A stretch of 58,062 nucleotides of DNA, taken from NCBI GenBank assembly GCA_934621295.1, contig CAKTVB010000008.1, forward strand, positions 1 through 58,062, given 5' to 3'. Positions 45,433 to 54,866 of this stretch are shown in pieces. The notes under the pieces were generated by a model, which saw only the letters and a list, made by a program, of their open reading frames with translations, ran no database searches and was not told where the DNA came from. The stretch's first letter is position 1. The number at the start of each line of letters is the position of its first letter. Source of the stretch: an uncultured Collinsella sp. (GTDB taxonomy: Bacteria > Actinomycetota > Coriobacteriia > Coriobacteriales > Coriobacteriaceae). A program made the translations under genes and the position numbers.

Positions 45433-47091
45433 ATGATCGAGATCACCAACATCAAGGCCAGCCTCAAGCAAGGGTCAACGGAAGAGTCGTGCCTCAAAGC
45501 TTGCAAGCGCGAAGCGATACGTCTACTGAACGTCCAGTCCCAAGACATCGCCCATATCGCGCTGCATCGAAAGTCAATCGACGCGCGCAAGAAAAGCAAC
45601 GTTCACTTCATCCTAAGCGCACGCATTGAGCTGTCTGGCCGCGCCCAAGAGCTCGCATGCGTGGAAACGCTCGATGCATCCGCTCGCAAGAACGTTCATC
45701 TCATCGATTGCGACGAGCCGCACTTCCCGCAGCCCGATGCGATCGGTCATCGCCCCGTCACGCGGCCCGTCGTCGTAGGCGCAGGCTGCGCGGGCCTTTT
45801 CGCTGCCCTCACCCTGGCCCATGCCGGCCTCGAGCCGCTCCTTATCGAGCGCGGCGCCGATGCCACGCGTCGAACGCGCGACGTCGAGCACTTCAACCGC
45901 ACGGGTAAGCTCAATGAGAGCAGCAACATCCAGTTTGGCCTGGGCGGTGCCGGAACGTTCTCCGACGGCAAGCTCACGACGGGAACCAAAAATCCGCTGC
46001 ATCGTCTCATCCTGCAAACTTTTGTGGAAGCCGGAGCCCCGCGCGAGATCCTTTGGGACGCCAAGCCGCACATCGGCTCCGATATTCTGCCCACCGTCGT
46101 CACCGATATCGTCTCCCAAATCGAGACCCTCGGGGGCGAAGTGCGCTTCAATACCCAGATGGTCGATATCGCGCGCACCACAGCGGGCGCCATCTCGTCC
46201 ATCACCGTAAACAACGTGGACGCAGATGGCCACAAGCATGAAGAGACCATCGCGACCTCGAAGCTCATCCTGGCGTGCGGCCACTCTGCCCGTGATGTCT
46301 TTACCCTGCTGTCCCAGCGCGGCTTTTCCCTCCAGCGCAAAATCTTTGCCATGGGTGTTCGTATCGAGCACCTGCAGCGCGACATCGACCGCGCCCAGTA
46401 CGGAAGCGCCGCGGGACATCCCGCCCTGGGCGCTGCCCCCTACAAGCTTGTCGCTCACACCAAAAACGGTCGCAGCCTGTTCTCGTTTTGCATGTGCCCT
46501 GGAGGTCAAGTTGTCGCTGCCGCATCGGAGGCGGGCGGCGTGGTCACCAATGGCGCAAGCTTGCATGCCCGCGACGGCGCAAACGCCAACGCAGCGTTGC
46601 TTGTCAACATCAACCCGCAAGACCTTCCCGGCGACGACCCCCTTGCGGGCATCGACCTTCAGCGTTCCTGCGAGCGCCGCGCGTTCGAAATCGGCGGTGG
46701 CGCCTATCAGGCCCCTGCCCAGCTTGTCGGCGATTTTCTGGCGCGTCGACCCAGCACCGGCCCGACGACGGTCGCCCCCACGTATCCGCGCGGCGTAACC
46801 TGGACCGAAATCGACCCATGTCTGCCCGTCCACGTCGCAGAAACGCTGCGTCTTGGCATCCCCGCCCTCGGGCACAAGCTACGCGGATATGACAACCCAC
46901 ACGCAGTGCTCACCGCTATCGAATCGCGCTCGAGCTCGCCGGTAACGGTCGTACGCGACGCATCGTGCCGTGCGCTCGGAGCAGACGGCCTCTACCCCTG
47001 TGGAGAAGGTGCAGGCTATGCGGGCGGCATCATGAGTGCCGCCACCGATGGCATCCGCTGCGCCCAAGCGCTCATCGCAGACCTTCAGTAG
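45433..47091 (+). CDS. COG2509-like FAD-dependent dehydrogenase
   Basis: A 552-residue flavoprotein. An N-terminal domain of about 85 residues (ending KSIDARKK...) is typical of COG2509. The FAD fold follows (VVVGAGCAGLFAALTLAH), then GAGTFSDGKLTTG, the SGHSARDVF-like CGHSARDVF motif and the C-terminal YPCGEGAGYAGGIMSAATDG. The reaction is unknown. AAAGG lies 5 nt before the ATG. It is the last plus-strand gene and converges with larB, 10 nt away, with no obvious terminator between them. Confidence 0.9.
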   Translation: MIEITNIKASLKQGSTEESCLKACKREAIRLLNVQSQDIAHIALHRKSIDARKKSNVHFILSARIELSGRAQELACVETLDASARKNVHLIDCDEPHFPQPDAIGHRPVTRPVVVGAGCAGLFAALTLAHAGLEPLLIERGADATRRTRDVEHFNRTGKLNESSNIQFGLGGAGTFSDGKLTTGTKNPLHRLILQTFVEAGAPREILWDAKPHIGSDILPTVVTDIVSQIETLGGEVRFNTQMVDIARTTAGAISSITVNNVDADGHKHEETIATSKLILACGHSARDVFTLLSQRGFSLQRKIFAMGVRIEHLQRDIDRAQYGSAAGHPALGAAPYKLVAHTKNGRSLFSFCMCPGGQVVAAASEAGGVVTNGASLHARDGANANAALLVNINPQDLPGDDPLAGIDLQRSCERRAFEIGGGAYQAPAQLVGDFLARRPSTGPTTVAPTYPRGVTWTEIDPCLPVHVAETLRLGIPALGHKLRGYDNPHAVLTAIESRSSSPVTVVRDASCRALGADGLYPCGEGAGYAGGIMSAATDGIRCAQALIADLQ

Positions 47092-47101
47092 ACTTTACGC
47101 G

Positions 47102-47889
47102 CTACGCTTCGTGGCTCGTGCTGCCACGCGACTCCAAGTGATTGATAAGGCTCGCCTGATAGGCGGCGCCGAAGCCGTTGTCGATATTGACCACCGAGAC
47201 CCCGCTCGCACACGAGTTGAGCATGGCCAGAAGCGCCGTGAGGCCCTCGAAGCTCGCGCCGTAACCCACGCTCGTGGGAACTGCGATCACCGGGCAGCTC
47301 ACCAGCCCGCCGATAACACTTGCCAGTGCGCCTTCCATACCTGCAATGGCAATGAGCACACGGGCGGACGTGAACTCTTGCGCATGAGAGAACAGGCGAT
47401 GGATTCCCGCCACGCCCACATCCACGATGCGCACCACGCGGTTGCCCAGAAACTCGGCAGTCAACGCCGCTTCCTCAAGCACGGGCACATCGCTCGTGCC
47501 CGCACGGCGATAACGATAGTGCCGTCACCGTCCGGCCCGGGCATGCCGCCCGCCACGGCCACGCGCGCATCCTCGTAAAACTCAAACGCTTCGGCATGTG
47601 CCATGAGGGAGCGCACAGTACGAGCCTTCTCAGCATCCAGGCGTGTAACCAGCACGCGCGGCTGTCCTGCGTCGACCAGGCGGTCGCAAATGCCCGCGAT
47701 CTGTTCGGCAGTCTTACCAGCACCGTAGACGACCTCGCCCGCACCCTGACGAGAGGCGCGCTGCATATCGAGAGCAGCGTAGCCGAGCTCCTCCACCGGA
47801 GCCCGATCAAGACGAGCAGCGGCGTCGTCGGGCGTCAAGGCACCATTCGCCACCTGCTCGAGCAGCTCTTTCAACTCGCCGCGCTCCAT
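47102..47889 (-). pseudogene. larB: larB, interrupted by a frameshift
   Basis: LarB carboxylates and hydrolyses nicotinic acid adenine dinucleotide in making the nickel-pincer cofactor of lactate racemase. The N-terminal frame (47461-47889, 142 codons) contains the LarB lead-in and the start of the PurE-like domain (GMPGPDGDGTIVIAV). The rest (EEAALTAEFLGNRVVRIVDVGVAGIHRL...IAGMEGALASVIGGL) continues in another frame to 47102. The break is at about 47498-47504; adding one G to GTGCGGGCACG would restore V-A-G-T-S-D, the expected motif. GGAGGTG precedes the ATG at 47889. A real mutation, a sequencing error or a programmed shift are all possible. No larC, larE or larA is in the window. Confidence 0.82.
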
Positions 47890-47911
47890 CTATCGCACCT
47901 CCGCAACCCCG

Positions 47912-50152
47912 CTATTTCTTACCCTTAAACCCGCTGCGACGGCGACCGCCGCCAAAGGCAGAGCCCTTGCGAGCGCCCGCACGCAGACGTTCGATGATCT
48001 CTTCTTCGGTACCGCCCTCGGCAACCGCCTTGAGCTGCACAAGCGCATCGCGCAGGCTCGCCGCCTGTTCGAAGTCCATCGCCTCAGAGGCCGCACGCAT
48101 ATCCTCTTCCATCGCGGCAATCACACGCAAAAGCTCGGCATGGGGAAGCTTGGTCATCTCCTGCACCAGCTCCGAACCCGACTGCTCGGTCACGTCGCCA
48201 GCAGCGCTCTCCCCGCCCGCCGGCGTAAAGAACTCGCCGTGGCCCAACGTGTCGCCACGGCTGCGGTCGCGCTTGCCCACGTTTTCCGTCGCCTCGGCGA
48301 TAAAGCTCGAGATGTCGTTGATGGCCTTGCGCACCGTCTTGGGCTCGATATGATGCTCCTCGTTGTACGCCATCTGAATCTCACGGCGACGCTGCGTCTC
48401 GTCGATAGCCTCGCGCATCGAATCGGTGACGGTATCAGCGTACATGATGACCTCACCATCGGCGTTTCGCGCCGCACGACCGATCGTCTGAATGAGCGAG
48501 CGACGGTTGCGCAAGAAGCCCTCTTTGTCTGCATCCAGAATCGCGACGAGCGAGACCTCGGGCAGATCCAAGCCCTCGCGCAGCAGGTTGATACCCACGA
48601 GCACGTCGATTTTTCCACGGCGCAGGTCGCGCAAAATCTCGACGCGGTCCATCGTGGCCGTATCCGAGTGCATATAGTTGACCTTCACGCCGGCGTCGAG
48701 CAGGTAGTCGGTCAAGTCCTCCGCCATGCGTTTGGTGAGCGTCGTCACGAGCACGCGCTCATGTCGCGCCATGCGTTCGCGAATCTCGTCCAGCAGGTCA
48801 TCGATCTGCCCACGCACAGGACGCACATCGATCTTGGGGTCGAGCAAGCCCGTGGGACGAATAATCTGCTCTACGTTGTTTTGCGAAACGCGCAGCTCGT
48901 AGTCGCCCGGCGTCGCCGACACGTAGATGAACTGCGGGATGCGCGCCTCGAACTCATCGAAGCGCAACGGACGGTTATCGAGCGCCGAAGGCAGACGGAA
49001 GCCATGCTCCACCAGCGTCACTTTACGGGAGCGGTCGCCCTCGTGCATGCCTCGAATCTGCGGCACCGTGACATGACTCTCGTCGATGATGCACAGCATG
49101 TCTTTAGGGAAATAATCGATGAGCGTAAACGGCGGCTCTCCGGGACGGCGGCCATCGAGATGACGCGAGTAGTTCTCGATGCCCGTGCAAAAGCCCATAG
49201 TTTCGAGCAACTCCAGGTCATAATCGGTTCGCTGCTGCAGACGCTGGGCTTCAAGCAGCTTATCCTCGGCCTTGAGCTCGGCCACGCGTTGCTCGCACTC
49301 CTCCTCGATGGTCTTGAGAGCTGCCTTCACCTTGGGCTTCTCGGTCACGTAGTGCGAGGCGGGCCACACGGGGATGGCATCATACTCGCGCAACAGCTCG
49401 CCTGTCACTTCATCGATCTCGGCGATGAGCTCGACCTCGTCGCCAAAGAACTCAAAACGCAGGGGATGCTCCGCGTACGGAGGATAGACGTCCACCACAT
49501 CACCGCGCACACGGAAGGTACCGCGCGCAAGGTCGTAATCATTGCGATCGTATTGGATATCGATGAGCGCGTGGATGAAATCATCGCGCTCGAGCGGCAC
49601 CTTTTTATCCACGTTGGGCGCCAAGCCTGCATAATCCTCTGGGCTGCCGATGCCGTAGATGCACGAGACGCTCGCGACCACAATCACGTCGCGGCGCGAG
49701 AGCAGCGACGCCGTCGCTTGATGGCGCAGCATCTCGACCTCTTCGTTAATGGAAGAGTCCTTCTCGATATAGGTATCGCTTTGCGGAACGTACGCCTCCG
49801 GCTGATAGTAGTCGTAGTACGAGACAAAGTAGACCACGGCGTTGTTGGGGAAGAACTCACGCAACTCGGAGGCCAGTTGCGCTGCAAGCGTTTTGTTGGG
49901 CGCCATGACGAGCGTCGGCTTGCCCACTGCCTCGATGGTCTTTGCCATGGTGAACGTCTTGCCCGAGCCGGTCACGCCCAGCAGAACCTGATAGCGGTCC
50001 CCCGCCTCCACGCCCCGCACGAGCGACTCGATCGCCTGGGGCTGATCGCCCGAAGGCTCATAAGGGGCCACGGCCTCAAAGTGCACGTCCTCGCCTGCAG
50101 CCCCGAATCGCTTGAGCTCTCCGCCCACACGCTCGACCTCGAATGCGGTCAT
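47912..50152 (-). CDS. uvrB: Excinuclease ABC subunit B
   Basis: The 746-residue helicase-like subunit of nucleotide excision repair. Walker A is GVTGSGKTFTMA, the beta-hairpin YYDYYQPEAYVPQSDTYIEK inserts at damage, the helicase motifs DESHVT, VSATPGDYE and TIGRAARN follow, and a C-terminal UVR motif (about 660-695) contacts UvrC. It lies 22 nt before larB and after the lytic transglycosylase, so it appears to be driven from the coaE promoter. GAGGTG precedes the ATG. Confidence 0.97.
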   Translation of the reverse strand: MTAFEVERVGGELKRFGAAGEDVHFEAVAPYEPSGDQPQAIESLVRGVEAGDRYQVLLGVTGSGKTFTMAKTIEAVGKPTLVMAPNKTLAAQLASELREFFPNNAVVYFVSYYDYYQPEAYVPQSDTYIEKDSSINEEVEMLRHQATASLLSRRDVIVVASVSCIYGIGSPEDYAGLAPNVDKKVPLERDDFIHALIDIQYDRNDYDLARGTFRVRGDVVDVYPPYAEHPLRFEFFGDEVELIAEIDEVTGELLREYDAIPVWPASHYVTEKPKVKAALKTIEEECEQRVAELKAEDKLLEAQRLQQRTDYDLELLETMGFCTGIENYSRHLDGRRPGEPPFTLIDYFPKDMLCIIDESHVTVPQIRGMHEGDRSRKVTLVEHGFRLPSALDNRPLRFDEFEARIPQFIYVSATPGDYELRVSQNNVEQIIRPTGLLDPKIDVRPVRGQIDDLLDEIRERMARHERVLVTTLTKRMAEDLTDYLLDAGVKVNYMHSDTATMDRVEILRDLRRGKIDVLVGINLLREGLDLPEVSLVAILDADKEGFLRNRRSLIQTIGRAARNADGEVIMYADTVTDSMREAIDETQRRREIQMAYNEEHHIEPKTVRKAINDISSFIAEATENVGKRDRSRGDTLGHGEFFTPAGGESAAGDVTEQSGSELVQEMTKLPHAELLRVIAAMEEDMRAASEAMDFEQAASLRDALVQLKAVAEGGTEEEIIERLRAGARKGSAFGGGRRRSGFKGKK

Positions 50153-50174
50153 CGTGCATCACCTCGATCAATCG

Positions 50175-50759
50175 CTAAAAACTCTGAGGGTACAGGTCTT
50201 GGTAGCGCTCGCGCGCATTGGTCACGCGCGCCAGATAGGCCTGAGTCTCGGGGAACGTGATCGCATCCTGCAGCGATGTCTCCCCCTGGGTCCACTGCTC
50301 GACATTGCCCATTCCCGCATTGTACGCGGCAATGGCCTTATCGGTCGAGCCGTTGAAGTAAGAGATGAGATACGAAAGGTAAGCACAGCCGAACTCGATA
50401 TTCGTCGCTGGATCGCTCAGATTCGAAACGTCGTAGGAAGCGTCAACGAGGCCCAGGTCAATCATATCGCGCGCCGTCTCGGGCATGAGTTGCATGAGAC
50501 CCTCTGCACCTCGATCGGACCTTGCATCCTCATCCCACCCCGACTCGGTCTCGATCACCGCCGCGACAAGATAGGGGTCGACCCCATGCCGCGTGGCCGA
50601 ATCGACAATCTGTTCCTCGTGGGAAAGCGGGTAGAACAGGCGAAGCAAAGGTGCAGGCGCCGACGCGTAAACAAGTGCAGCGACACCGAAGGCCATCATG
50701 CACAAAAAGGGAACGACGCGGTACCAGGCGAGCAGACGAGGGGACCTGATTTTAGTCAT
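50175..50759 (-). CDS. Membrane-anchored lytic transglycosylase (SLT family)
   Basis: A 194-residue protein with one N-terminal signal-anchor helix (about residues 12-35) and an SLT domain. The catalytic Glu is in AAVIETESGW, followed by GAEGLMQLMPETA and the C-terminal AIAAYNAGMGNVEQW. It cleaves peptidoglycan glycan strands to anhydro-muropeptides. The frame extends upstream inside coaE, but ATGACTAA at 50759 overlaps the coaE stop and gives a proper anchor. Confidence 0.9.
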   Translation of the reverse strand: MTKIRSPRLLAWYRVVPFLCMMAFGVAALVYASAPAPLLRLFYPLSHEEQIVDSATRHGVDPYLVAAVIETESGWDEDARSDRGAEGLMQLMPETARDMIDLGLVDASYDVSNLSDPATNIEFGCAYLSYLISYFNGSTDKAIAAYNAGMGNVEQWTQGETSLQDAITFPETQAYLARVTNARERYQDLYPQSF

Positions 50760-51384
50760 GAGTCCCACCCATCCGATCGAAACCATGGGAAACAAGCCAT
50801 TTGTCGAGCGCCGCTTCAAGGCGACCATCGGCGACTGCATTGTCGAACACGACCGAAGACCATGCCTCAAGCTGTTCATCACTTGGCTGGAGCGCCGCAC
50901 GGCGCTCAAAATCTTCAGGCTTCATACCGCGCGCAATAGCCCGCTCGCGACGCACGTCAAACGGCGCCCAAACGGTCGCTACCTCATCGGCAAGCGAAAA
51001 GGCATCTACAAACGACGACGGCACGGAAACCTCGACCACGGCAAAAGGAACGTTCGGCTGCGTCGCCACACAGCAGCCATAGGGCAACAGGCGGTCGGCT
51101 AAGCGCTCAACAAGCACCGGATGCACGATATCGTTGAGCTTTGCCGTCTGCTCGGAATCCGCAAACGCGCGGCTCGCCAGGCGCGCCGTCACAACACCGC
51201 CGGCCTCATCCAGAATATCCCAGCCAAAACAATCGGCAAGCTCAGCTACCACGGCAGAACCCGGCTGGTACAGGTCCTTTGCCATCTGGTCCAAATCGAT
51301 ACGCAAACCACCTGCGCACTCGAGATAGCGCGCCGCATACGACTTGCCCGATGCTATGTTGCCCAAAAGAAATAACGTAAACAT
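50752..51384 (-). CDS. coaE: Dephospho-CoA kinase
   Basis: A 210-residue P-loop kinase performing the last step of coenzyme A synthesis. Walker A is GNIASGKS, the substrate Asp is in RIDLDQMAKDLY, and the lid contains RRERAIARGM. The middle part is less conserved than in model enzymes. First gene of coaE-SLT-uvrB-larB. Confidence 0.88.
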   Translation of the reverse strand: MFTLFLLGNIASGKSYAARYLECAGGLRIDLDQMAKDLYQPGSAVVAELADCFGWDILDEAGGVVTARLASRAFADSEQTAKLNDIVHPVLVERLADRLLPYGCCVATQPNVPFAVVEVSVPSSFVDAFSLADEVATVWAPFDVRRERAIARGMKPEDFERRAALQPSDEQLEAWSSVVFDNAVADGRLEAALDKWLVSHGFDRMGGTHD

Positions 51385-51401
51385 GAGCCTTATTGAAACA
51401 T

Positions 51402-51440
51402 AAATAAAGAGCCAAAGGGACAGTCCCTTTGGCTCTTTAG
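51402..51440 (-). terminator. Terminator of the hydroxyproline operon
   Basis: AAAGAGCCAAAGGGAC pairs perfectly with its complement around a 2-nt centre and is followed on the minus strand by TTTATTTATG. It follows the proC stop by about 38 nt. Confidence 0.9.
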
Positions 51441-51477
51441 CAAACCTATGCCGAATCTTCGCGTTAGGCGCCGTGCA

Positions 51478-52281
51478 CTAGGCCAACTCGCGGTTACGCT
51501 CGGCGCAAGCGAGCATCGCATCGACCACGGTCGCGCGCAGGCCGCCGCGCTCGAGCTCGGCCACAGCAGCAATTGTCGTACCAGCAGGCGAGCTCACCAT
51601 GTCCTTGAGCACACCGGGATGCGTGCCCGTCTCCTGCAGATACTTGGCGGTACCCAAAACGGCCTGCTCGGCCATCGCATAGGCCTGAGCGCGTGGCATG
51701 CCCTCGATGACCGCGGCGTCTGCCATGGCCTCGATGAACAGGCACACGTAGGCAGGCGCAGAACCGGAAACGGCAACAACTGCATCCATCAGATGCTCGG
51801 GAATGAACTCAGCTTTGCCAAAAGCGCAGAACAGCTCATGAACGTGCTCGCGCTCAGCCTCGGTCACGTTGCCGTTCGGGCACAGAGCGCTCATCGACTC
51901 ACCCACCATTGCAGCAAGGTTAGGCATAACGCGCACAATCTTGTGCTCGGCGCCGAGAAGGCCCTCAAGGCGCTCAAGGGAAACGCCAGCAGCGATGGAG
52001 ATGACAACGGCATCCTTATCGACGGACGGAGCAAATGCCTTGACAACACCGTCAAGATACTGCGGCTTCACAGCGATAATGATAGTCTTGGCGTCAGCCA
52101 CGGCCTCACAGTTGTCGCAGGTACCCTGGCAACCCAGCTCGCCAGCAAGCCTCTGCTGCGACGTCTCGGTCACATCGGCGACCATAATATCCTGAGCAGC
52201 CACGAGACCGGAGCCCACGATGCCCTTGAGCATCGCAGTTCCCATGTTTCCGCAACCGATAAGTGCGAGTTCCTTAGCCAT
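51478..52281 (-). CDS. proC: Pyrroline-5-carboxylate reductase
   Basis: A 267-residue NAD(P)H enzyme reducing pyrroline-5-carboxylate to L-proline. The nucleotide loop is GCGNMGTAM, the VKPQYL motif follows the second strand, and the C-terminal dimer domain contains AVSGSAPAYVCLFIEAMADAA-type sequence and VSSPAGTTIAAV. Here it is the last gene of the hydroxyproline cluster and completes the conversion of hydroxyproline to proline by using the product of HypD. AGAGGA lies 7 nt before the ATG. A 12-bp stem-loop separates it from hypD. Confidence 0.95.
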   Translation of the reverse strand: MAKELALIGCGNMGTAMLKGIVGSGLVAAQDIMVADVTETSQQRLAGELGCQGTCDNCEAVADAKTIIIAVKPQYLDGVVKAFAPSVDKDAVVISIAAGVSLERLEGLLGAEHKIVRVMPNLAAMVGESMSALCPNGNVTEAEREHVHELFCAFGKAEFIPEHLMDAVVAVSGSAPAYVCLFIEAMADAAVIEGMPRAQAYAMAEQAVLGTAKYLQETGTHPGVLKDMVSSPAGTTIAAVAELERGGLRATVVDAMLACAERNRELA

Positions 52282-52303
52282 ATCTCTATCCTCTCAATTT
52301 GGC

Positions 52304-52342
52304 GATGTGACAGATGCCCACCGGACCATTCTGTCACATCGT
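52304..52342 (-). other. Perfect stem-loop between hypD and proC
   Basis: CGATGTGACAGA and its exact complement form a 12-bp stem with a 15-nt loop. No T-run follows on either strand, so it is not a standard terminator. It may protect the hypD 3' end or mark a processing site. Confidence 0.75.
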
Positions 52343-52371
52343 ATCGTTACCTATAGAATCCTCAAAGCGAT

Positions 52372-54864
52372 CTAGAACGACTGCTCGGTACGGTTGATGA
52401 TCTCGTTTTGGAGCTCCGTGCCCAGGTTGCACCACTTCTCCGAAAAACCAGCCACGCGAACGATGAGGTCCTTGTAGTTCTCCGGGTGCTTCTGAGCATC
52501 CAGCAGCGTCTCCTTATCGATGATGTTGAACTGGATGTGGTGGCCGTCCATGTCAAAGTAGCTGCGCACCAGGTCGGCAAGGTTCTCGATACCCTTGTTG
52601 CCAGCGATGGAGCTGGGCGTGAACTTCTGGTTCAGCAGGGTACCGCCGGTTGCCGCGTGATCCATCTTGGCGCAGGACTTGATGACCGCCGTGGGGCCGT
52701 TGACGTCGGCAGAGCGCTCGGGCGAGATGCCGTCGGAAACAGGCTCGCCGGAGAGGCGACCGGAAGGAGATGCACCCGTGACCTCACCAAAGTAGATATG
52801 GCAGGTGGTGGGCAGCATGTCGATGCGCCACTCGCCGCGGCGCATGTTGGGCCTGCCGGTGATGGTATCGTGGAAGTACTGGAACACGGCGCGCATGATG
52901 TCGTCAGCGTAGTCGTCGTCGTTGCCGAACTTAGGCGTCTTGCGGCTCACGAGGTTGCGGATCAGCTGATACTTCTCGCCCTCGAAGTTGTGATCGATGG
53001 CCTCCAGCAGCTCGTCCATGGTAAAGCGCTTCTCGTCATAGACGTTGTACTTGAGCGAAGAGAGCGCGTCGGTGATGGAGCCGATGCCCACGCCCTGCAG
53101 GTAGGTGATGTTATAGCGAGCGCCACCCGCGTTGTAGTCCTCGCCGCGAGCGATGCAGTCCTCGGTCAGAAGCGACATGTAGGGCACGGGGTTGTACTTA
53201 GCGGTCAGCTGCGTGTTGATGTTGGAGCCGTTGACCTTAACATCCTCAAAGTACTTGACCTGCTTCTTGTAAGCGTCGAAGAGCTCCTCGAAGGTCTCGA
53301 AATCACGTGGATCGCCGGTCTCGATGCCAATCATCTTACCGGAACGGGGATCGACGCCGTTGTTGAGCGTGACCTCGAGGATCTTAGGCAGGTTGAAGTA
53401 ACCGGTCAGGGGATAGGCTTCGTAGCCCCAGCAGCCGGTCTCAACACAGCCCGAAGAGCCGCCGTGACGGGCGTCAGCCAGGCTCTTGCCGGCGTTGAGC
53501 ATCTCGTCGATGATCTCCTCGGTATTGTAGAAGGCAGGCTGGCCCCAACCGGCACGAGCGACCTCGCAGGCGCGCTTCAGGAACTTGCGCGGCGTCTTGC
53601 GGCTAATCTGCACGTTGGAGTTGGGCTGGATGAACATCATCTCGCCCATGCAGTCGAGGATGATGTAGGAAACGTCATTCACACCGTCCTTGCCGTCCGG
53701 GGTGACACCGCCGGTGTTGATATTGGCAAAGTCGGAGTAGGTGCCGGACTCCTTAAGGGTCACGCCCACCTTGGGCGGCGCAGGCTGGCTGTTGAACTTG
53801 ACCCACAGGCACTCAAGGAGCTCGAGGGCGTGTTCGCGGTCAAGACGGCCGGCGGCGACATCTGCCTGGTAGTACGGGTTCAGATGCTGATCGAGGCGGC
53901 CCGGGGTGTAAGCATCCCACGGGTTCGTCTCGCTAGTGACGGCAAGGTGGATGAACCAGTAGCGCTGAATCCACTGCCAACAGGTCTTGGGGCGCTCGTT
54001 AGCCACGACACGGCAGTTCTCGGAAATCTGGCGCAGCTCCTCGGCACGCTCGGAATCGCTCTCCTCCTCGGCCATCTTGGCAGCAAGGTCGGCATAGCGG
54101 TTGGCGAGCACGGTGGTTGCATCGACAGCAATCAGCATGCCACGCAGCTCGTCGCGCTTCTCGAGTGCGCGCTCGTCGTTCAGATAGTCGATGGCGTCGA
54201 GAGCGCCCTGGATCTCCTGCTTAATCTCGGCGAAGCCATGGGTCACGCCGCGCTCGGAGCCCAGGCAAGTATGACCGCCGGCGCGCTGCTCATAGAACTC
54301 AGTGAAGATGCCCGCTTCAAAAGCAAGATGCCACTGCTCGGTCTGAGCAGCCATGATCTTCTCGCGGAACGCACGGTTCTTCCAATACGGGATGATGATC
54401 TGTTCCTGAGCGCGCAGATCATCCTCGGTAACCTTAAAGTTAACCTGTTCGCGATCGTTCATGTTGTGCATGTCCTCGAGCGTATGGCAGCAAAGCTCAG
54501 GGAAGGTCGGAGCAGCCTGGGGGCCACGGCCCTTCTCGCCCACAATCAGCTCGCCGGGCGCGATACGAATGGTCTTACGCTCAAAGTAATCATGGAGCAC
54601 CTGACCACGAAGCTCAGGAATCGAAAGGGAGCCCTCATAGCGCTTGTAAGTCTCGGTCTCGATGAGAGCACGCTCCATATCGATGTACGGCTGCGTGGTC
54701 TCGCTCTGGTGACGGAGCATCTTGATACGGTCGTTCATGCCGCGATCTTCCTGCCACGTGGCATGGCTGGTCCCACGCGTCGGCGCTGCGTGAGAGGAGA
54801 CCGCCTTCAGGGCCTCGTCAATCGCGGCGAACTCTGCCAATTCCAATTCTTTTACGTTTTCCAT
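52372..54864 (-). CDS. hypD: Trans-4-hydroxy-L-proline dehydratase, glycyl radical enzyme
   Basis: A glycyl radical enzyme of 830 residues that dehydrates trans-4-hydroxy-L-proline to pyrroline-5-carboxylate. The active-site motif GGSSGCVETG places the thiyl radical at C473 and the general base at E475. The glycyl radical loop LIVRVAGFS puts the radical on G806. The Cys-x-Glu pair marks the dehydratase class, and the long stretch after it (ETGDPRDFETFEELFDA, GARYNITYLQGVGIG, NMRRGEWRIDMLPTTCH) fits my memory of characterised HypD. Adjacent proC and activase genes support the assignment over choline lyase or diol dehydratase. About 40 extra N-terminal residues precede the usual family start; GGAGGG lies 5 nt before the ATG, so they are translated. 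The enzyme is oxygen-sensitive. Confidence 0.92.
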   Translation of the reverse strand: MENVKELELAEFAAIDEALKAVSSHAAPTRGTSHATWQEDRGMNDRIKMLRHQSETTQPYIDMERALIETETYKRYEGSLSIPELRGQVLHDYFERKTIRIAPGELIVGEKGRGPQAAPTFPELCCHTLEDMHNMNDREQVNFKVTEDDLRAQEQIIIPYWKNRAFREKIMAAQTEQWHLAFEAGIFTEFYEQRAGGHTCLGSERGVTHGFAEIKQEIQGALDAIDYLNDERALEKRDELRGMLIAVDATTVLANRYADLAAKMAEEESDSERAEELRQISENCRVVANERPKTCWQWIQRYWFIHLAVTSETNPWDAYTPGRLDQHLNPYYQADVAAGRLDREHALELLECLWVKFNSQPAPPKVGVTLKESGTYSDFANINTGGVTPDGKDGVNDVSYIILDCMGEMMFIQPNSNVQISRKTPRKFLKRACEVARAGWGQPAFYNTEEIIDEMLNAGKSLADARHGGSSGCVETGCWGYEAYPLTGYFNLPKILEVTLNNGVDPRSGKMIGIETGDPRDFETFEELFDAYKKQVKYFEDVKVNGSNINTQLTAKYNPVPYMSLLTEDCIARGEDYNAGGARYNITYLQGVGIGSITDALSSLKYNVYDEKRFTMDELLEAIDHNFEGEKYQLIRNLVSRKTPKFGNDDDYADDIMRAVFQYFHDTITGRPNMRRGEWRIDMLPTTCHIYFGEVTGASPSGRLSGEPVSDGISPERSADVNGPTAVIKSCAKMDHAATGGTLLNQKFTPSSIAGNKGIENLADLVRSYFDMDGHHIQFNIIDKETLLDAQKHPENYKDLIVRVAGFSEKWCNLGTELQNEIINRTEQSF

Positions 54865-54866
54865 CG

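Noticed and set aside
52372..54864. Assignment of the glycyl radical enzyme as choline TMA-lyase or propanediol dehydratase
   Set aside because: The Cys-Val-Glu motif is shared, but the adjacent pyrroline-5-carboxylate reductase and the overall sequence favour hydroxyproline dehydratase, and no microcompartment or alcohol/aldehyde dehydrogenase genes are present.
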